A DNA stretch of 64,000 nucleotides from Kappaphycus alvarezii (lineage: Eukaryota > Rhodophyta > Florideophyceae > Gigartinales > Solieriaceae): NCBI GenBank assembly GCA_002205965.3, contig NADL03000598.1, positions 124,001 to 188,000 of the forward strand, in the 5' to 3' direction. The first letter of the stretch is position 1; the number at the start of each line of letters is the position of its first letter. Made by a program: the position numbers and the translations under genes. This document shows, piece after piece, positions 58,430 through 64,000 of this stretch. The notes under the pieces were generated by a model. That model did no database searches. It saw only the letters and a program-made list of their open reading frames with translations, and was not told the DNA's origin.

Positions 58430-61400
58430 TATCACTCCATCTTTCTGATGTTATCCAAGGATCTTCTTTATAGACTTAGTTTCGAAGGTATACTCCGGAT
58501 CAACACAGAGCTTACCATAGTAAAGTTTGAACTGTAGTAACTCAGTAAGAGGACTTTCTTTCTTAGTGAGTGGATCAGCGAGATTAGCATTCCCAGGAAT
58601 CCAGCAGATTTGATCTACTGCTCCAGTTTGAAACTCATATTAAATACATCCTACATCCCCAAGAATCTATCTATCGATAGATATACGTTGCGTCGAGAAG
58701 GATGTAAAGATATCTTTCGAGTCAACACATATTTTTGCCTTGATTTCCATTTCCACCAACTCTGAATAAACACAAGCGATAAATTTTCGTTCATCTATAG
58801 CTTCAGCTGTTCCAAGCATCTCAAAGGCAGGGATACTCTTTACGGGACGCTTCGCCTTCTGAGAAATCCATAATATGCCATGATATGTGGAATTCTGTTT
58901 CCTATCTCCCTCAAAGAGTCCAGTTATCAGACTTCTCTGCCCTGTTTCACATGTCCTTGATGCTCCAGCGAATACGGAAATACTCTGTGGCGTCAGATTA
59001 TCTATAAACGTATACATACACGCACATAGTAGTACCCAATTTCTTAAGCTTACGGACAACATTCACTTGCTCCACAAGGTGTTTGACTTTTGTTTCTGGG
59101 GTATGCTACTGCAGTTAGCTTACATAAAAAGAGCAAACAGTGATGCACTAGTACCAATCTATCCTGATGATATCTTAACAGATGCAAACACACAAATTTC
59201 GATATCGTTCAGAGTCTCATCAGGCTGGCGACGACGGTGTCTAGAAAATGGATAATCTGTTACAGCATTCAGCTTATCGTCTGCCTTAGTCTCTACAGCA
59301 TGAAACTCGTCTTACACAGTAATAATTTCAAAGAAAATGAGTTTCCCAGGACCGCTATTCATAGTACTAGGCTTGAAACGACTTTTGAACAGATCTAAAA
59401 ACGTTTTTGCTCGATTTCTATCACCTGTAACCTTCAAATCGTCAAATATTACTGCGAAGACTAGAAAAAGACTTCTGTGTTTCTTTTAGAAGAATAACTG
59501 CGGCACATGTCTGGGATGTGTGAGACTGAGTTGAAACAAGAGATCATCTGATTTATTTTGCCACTTGGCATTTGAATTGACCAATCCATATGCCGCAGTC
59601 AGTAACAACCATTAGTGGGTTGATTTCATAGCACTCTCTCGTGGTGGTCTCACATACACATCACGTTTTGATCGTCCACTCTGAACCAAAGCTGCGGTTT
59701 CATCGGCCATGTATACCTTCCAACCATAAAGAGATGCAAGTGATTCAACAATTCTGAGACCTGTGAAATGGCACTTCGTACAGCCCTTATTTAGTACAGC
59801 TTTGAGGTCTTTCTAATTACCAATGGGAGCTACAAAAGCTTTTAGCTTAATCGATCCGTCATCGTTTATCTTAACCATATAAATTTTATTTCTTTTAATA
59901 ATTTTTGCCCTATTGGGGATATCGGGCACGTTTACAGGGCGCAAGATTTTCATAAAAGTATTCTATTGGAGATTATACGAATTAACCACTGGAAATTGAT
60001 CAAAACCCTGAGCCTGATGCAATACAAAAGGCTAATTCCCAAAGTGCTGAGCCATCGATGTGATCACTTCTGTCTCAATACTGTGAACCTGTAAGTTATT
60101 GCAATGGTCATCTTTTGCCACTGTACTGGACTTTTCATTTGTAGTATTTTCAGAAAATTTTCATTCCTTTTCTAAGTCTCTTTGGAAATATCTAGACATT
60201 TGGCTTCATCATCATCGCATTGAATATTGAAACGATCGCCCTCGTCGGCAGAATGTACATATCTTTAGTAAATTTTATCATCCAATGGCCAACAAACACA
60301 GGCGTGGTCTCCAATAGCCAGTTCAACCAATGCACTCTCAGATGAAAAATACGCATCCAGTTCATTAGATTCATTACAGAATTAGTGAATTCATCGTGAT
60401 GCTTGTATGAATTAAATGCATCATCTAGGTTTCCATCGAGCTCTTTAATGCTGTCCTGGAATAGTTCTGAGAATCTTTCCTGTGTAACAGATAGACTTAC
60501 TTCCTCTATTCCAACGGTGATACATTTGCCGTTTTTGCCCAGTACAGACACAGTCCTTGCTTCGTTGTCAATCGAGAGGATGGTTTTCGAGACAATTTAT
60601 TTGCCCATTAAATAATCACCTGCTCTGTGTAATACATCGAAGACACCACATACAGATAGGTTAATCTCCGTTAGGAACTTTGAGCGTAGTATCAGAGAGA
60701 GCTTACGTCGCGCCTGTAATTTTTCGTGAGCATCATGGATTTCCTGGAATATGGAAAGTAATTTCTGCTTAGATTTCATCGGTTTTGTGAATACTTTAGC
60801 AAGCTCGAAAGCATACATGACATCATTCCCATAGAGATCATTAGTAAAGCTTCGTACGGGCCACATCTTGAGTTAAATTTGTCCTGAACAGCATTTTTTC
60901 GGCAAAGAAAAATACTGCAGATAACCTCATGTTTGCTTTGTATAGCAGTTTCTATGTCTTTCTGAGGGAACAGGTCGCATTATTATGTTCCTGGAATCTA
61001 ATTATTCCTTAAAATCACCCGATGAAAACGCCTTATCTGCATTACAGCGTCAGGATACCAATACTGCGATATCCAGCAGGCTTCAAAAGCTTCAACTTCA
61101 TCTTTCATCGTTTCTGTATCAACTATATGAGCAGACGAAAACAGAGTCACAAGATCTATACAGTGAATTAAACGAATTTCATCTAGATAAAAATGATCAA
61201 GGCATACGACTTTATTAAAATTTTTAGACAACGAGCTGATCGGGACTTTCCTGCTCAGGTTCTGCGGATTAGTTGACCGACAAGATGGGATGATGATCAT
61301 CTTTCCATCAGCTGCGACAAGTTAGCTTCAACTGCTTCATTCCATAGTCTACTGTGCTGTAGCAATAATTTAAAATCAGTAAAGGTGGCGTAGCCACACA

Positions 61401-62949
61401 CATGTTTGTGAACATTGTCAACCAATGATTTGATCTCTGTCCATGACTTGTTCTCTAAAAAAATACCATTTAGGCAAGAGAACACAGAGTCGGAAGTAGC
61501 GGAAGGAAAGAATCGATCGAAGAACATGTAACTAATAAAATTATTATCGACCATTGAGATGGCTTCTTCTGAGTCACTGTCCTTAAACACCAAAGCATTC
61601 CTTTCTAGATGCTAAATATTTTCCTTTCGAGTAAATTTACGGCCAATCAATCATTTTGAAGATCCCTCAAGTACTAGATGGGTTATTCTTTCATTCTTCC
61701 TATAGTCAGATGTAGCACATAAAACGACGGATCCCAAAATACGACAGGCTGCACTTGAGTGCTGGCCAGAGCTATGCTTCCAGTTTATGTGTCCCTTAAG
61801 TGATGCAGGTATAGGTTCCATTGCTGTAACTGATGTAAATACGGTAGTTTCAGATAATAGTTTCAGCTTAGGTTGCCTTATCGCCGAGTAATGGGCACCG
61901 TCATCAACAAGATGTCTAATATCTTGTTTAGTGGGCGATTTCTGTTTATCAGTAGCGGAATGTGGTAAAATAAATGTTTTGTTTTTATTCTTTGAACCAG
62001 GCTCATTGTCTTGTCCAGACGTAGACGAACCGCTGGAATCTGTACTATCATCGGACTCTACATATGATGGCAGCGACCAATCTTCATTGTGTGATTTCTT
62101 CCAATGGCCGTATTTGCGACATAGACTACATAGAAATTTCATGGTCAACTCTGCATAGTTAGGCTTTTACGAGTCTTTCCTTTTGTCGCTTTGATTGCGA
62201 CCACTACCAAAACGAGAAGCGCTGGCATTTAAGGAACTTCTACTTTCCACTTTCATAGATATATATCAGTGCTTAACTACATATGCGAAACTGTTGCATG
62301 TAATTGTAACTATAAATTGACCATTGATTGACTGACTGTTAGGATTGGCGTGAGGTAGCGATGCAGCAGCCATAACAGATGCCCTATGATTATAATCAAT
62401 AGCTAAGTTTGAAAAAAGCGTTAAATCTTTTATGAATTCTGGGAGCTTGGTAGTACTTGATATCGAGTTGAGCTTGTCAGCCATGGCGAGAAAACGCAAC
62501 TCAAAATTCTTAATCGATTCATTAGTACCTCTTCGAGTATTCCATTATAGGTTGGACACTCTAAATGCTTCACTTACGACAGATCGGATATATCCTCCAA
62601 GAGTAAAACACCCAAACGTTCTCACTCTTACCACAGACAAAGCATCTCTCTAATAAATTGATTGAACAATTAGAATTACACCATTTTCACTGATGAGTTG
62701 ATCATCAGTGATACCAGAGCACATTTCTTTCGCACAACCGAAACGTTGTGACTTCAAACAAACATCTCGCAGCTGTGACGGTGTTTTTTACTGTCTCTAT
62801 GTGTACGACCATTGTTAAACGCCTCCCACAATCAGACGGCATCACTGCATTCTTCCTGATTTCCCTTACAGTCTGTCCAAGGGGCAGACGTTCCATCCCA
62901 AGAGAAATTTGGCAATGAAGGACGATTGGGGCCGTGAGCCTATACCTAA
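58430..62949 (-). mobile_element. Ty1/copia fossil, internal region
   Basis: Minus order: a gag-like segment (62,500-62,270), then a zinc-knuckle-like CSLCRKYGHWKKSH (about 62,135-62,090) and a protease-like LVDDGAHYSAI (about 61,890). Integrase spans about 61,590-60,200 (KVVCLDHFYLDEIRLIHCID at about 61,220). Reverse transcriptase follows (GWKVYMADETAALVQSG at about 59,730; FDDLKVTGD at about 59,430), then RNase H at about 59,060-58,670 (ILWISQKAKRPVKS; CVDSKDIF), and the usual ADPLTKK-like tail near 58,570. This Asp-protease/INT/RT/RH order defines copia. Both LTRs are present. It looks nearly full length but is broken in many places, and LTR divergence says it is not recent. Confidence 0.88.
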
Positions 62950-63256
62950 TGAAGTTATACTGCAACAGTGGACCGGAGAAATAGCTCGGAAGAACAGCAC
63001 AAAAAAAAGCACAGAACAATAGCACAACACAATCGCACAGAACAATCTCACGGAACAATCGCCCTCTCCGTCCTTTTCTGTTTATCTCTCAGACAAGACG
63101 ACTTATGTATCGATTTAAGCACAACATGCAACTAGAAGTTGCCACATTAGAAATCAATGTATCATGTAACAGCATAGAGCAGTCGTAACATTAAATGGCA
63201 ATACGAAATTGCAACGAATGGCCATTTTGTGGTGCATTCATACTCGTCAAGATTCA
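62950..63256 (-). repeat. copia right (5') LTR
   Basis: Partner of 58,130-58,429. It carries the same internal tandem CACAGAACAATCGC-type units (about 63,005-63,060) but with a different copy pattern. No clear target-site duplication was seen outside the pair. Confidence 0.85.
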
Positions 63257-63849
63257 TAGTCTCCGTCGGAAACTTCACATTTCATCAAATAGTTTCGCAA
63301 ATGATGTTTGCTTGGGAAAGGTTGAACACCGGGGGATTAATGTACGATATATGCTAGGTGACTGTACTCAGTTAATTTTGGTGAAAAGGAGGTAGCTTTT
63401 TGTGCTTTACTGATTAGAGATGTAGGAAGGAAATTTCTTGAGAGGGGAGGAGGGTGGGACTGTGCATAGGAGGGTCTGAAATGAGAAAGGGGAGGAAATT
63501 GAGGTGCGTTACTGATTAGGGATGTACTGTAGGACGGGTATATTCCGAAGGCTGAGGGGGCAAGTGTGTGTATTGGTAAGAATAGTTCTTATTGCGTTAC
63601 AATACTTGTCGATCACGTCGAGTGATAATACCTTCGCGTAAAACGGAGTACACAATCGATGCGAGATGCCCTTTTCTCGCTCACCTTTACAAGCCAAGAT
63701 TACCTAGCCTTATAACTACAAAACCATATCAATTAAGCGGGCGTAACATTAACACAAAACACTCAGTTATTCAGAGTGCATCAAATAGCAAATAAAAATT
63801 CAAACAGATAACGAACGTATACTAGCTTGAGTAGACAAGCTGTCATATT
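63257..63849. other. spacer between two copia elements; possible second LTR
   Basis: Holds a direct repeat around TTACTGATTAG-GATGTA (about 63,405 and 63,511). The part up to about 63,840, just outside the coding end of the next element, is the expected place of that element's LTR, but no second copy is in the window to prove it. Confidence 0.4.
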
Positions 63850-64000
63850 CATATTGATCCCCTTTCAGCCGAAGTTCTTCTCGGATAACTTAGTCTCTGC
63901 AATTTCCTCGAAGTTAAAGCAAAGTCGGCCTGTGAACAGCGTAAGCTGAAGCGCATCAGTAAGGCTGCTGTCCTTTTTGGTGAGCGCATCGGCCAAGTTG
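63850..64000 (-). mobile_element. second Ty1/copia fossil, C-terminal tail, cut by window edge
   Basis: The minus reading gives NLADALTKKDSSLTDALQL followed by a TGRLCF-like end, matching the tail of the first element (NLADPLTKKESPLTELLQF) at the same distance from its stop. Same orientation as the first element and about 600 bp from its LTR. The remainder lies beyond 64,000. Confidence 0.75.

Noticed and set aside
62432-62653. Plus frame of 73 codons
   Set aside because: Antisense to the copia gag-like segment, which has the better protein signal.

Overview
This is nuclear DNA from a eukaryote, most likely a fungus or fungus-like protist. The retroelement families (chromovirus-like Ty3/gypsy, Ty1/copia, a LINE-like element with a C-terminal nuclease-like domain), TATA boxes followed by C/T-rich leaders, and the lack of bacterial gene organisation point that way. 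The species cannot be named from the sequence. Coding frames in the best gene candidates step by -1 repeatedly, usually beside C-runs, so part of the fragmentation may be assembly error.

Layout. About 0-10.4 kb and 24.7-64 kb are AT-rich and almost free of genes. They hold fossils of retrotransposons: the gag end of a Ty3/gypsy element leaving the left edge (1-866), gypsy relics at 25.2-26.4, 43.2-43.9 and 49.7-54.2 kb, a Ty1/copia element with both LTRs (58.13-63.26 kb), and the tail of a second copia at the right edge. All recognised LTR elements lie on the minus strand. The rest of these flanks is relict DNA with scattered coding-like pockets that I could not assign.

At about 10.5-24.7 kb lies a sharply different GC-rich island. 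It opens with the C-terminal end of a LINE-like element, followed by a shorter copy of the same 3' end. It then holds three or four unrecognised host-type genes on the plus strand (A 14.2 kb, D 18.5 kb, B 20.0 kb, C 23.7 kb). A, B and C each start near a C/T-rich leader and encode proteins with two short motifs near the N-terminus, [GS]ILR and [RH]VxF. These resemble the SILK and RVxF docking motifs of protein phosphatase 1 partners. Charged, basic, probably helical regions follow downstream. Between the genes the island is studded with palindromic (TACAG)n/(TACTG)n pentamer arrays that are nearly absent from the AT-rich flanks.

A dispersed repeat of about 60-70 bp (core CGGGCCACAACCGACCATAT) occurs at least seven times on both strands and links island and flanks. 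It lies just downstream of retroelement-like coding ends and is probably the terminal part of a retroelement. The most interesting unit is the A/B/C gene family together with the pentamer arrays in one GC island.
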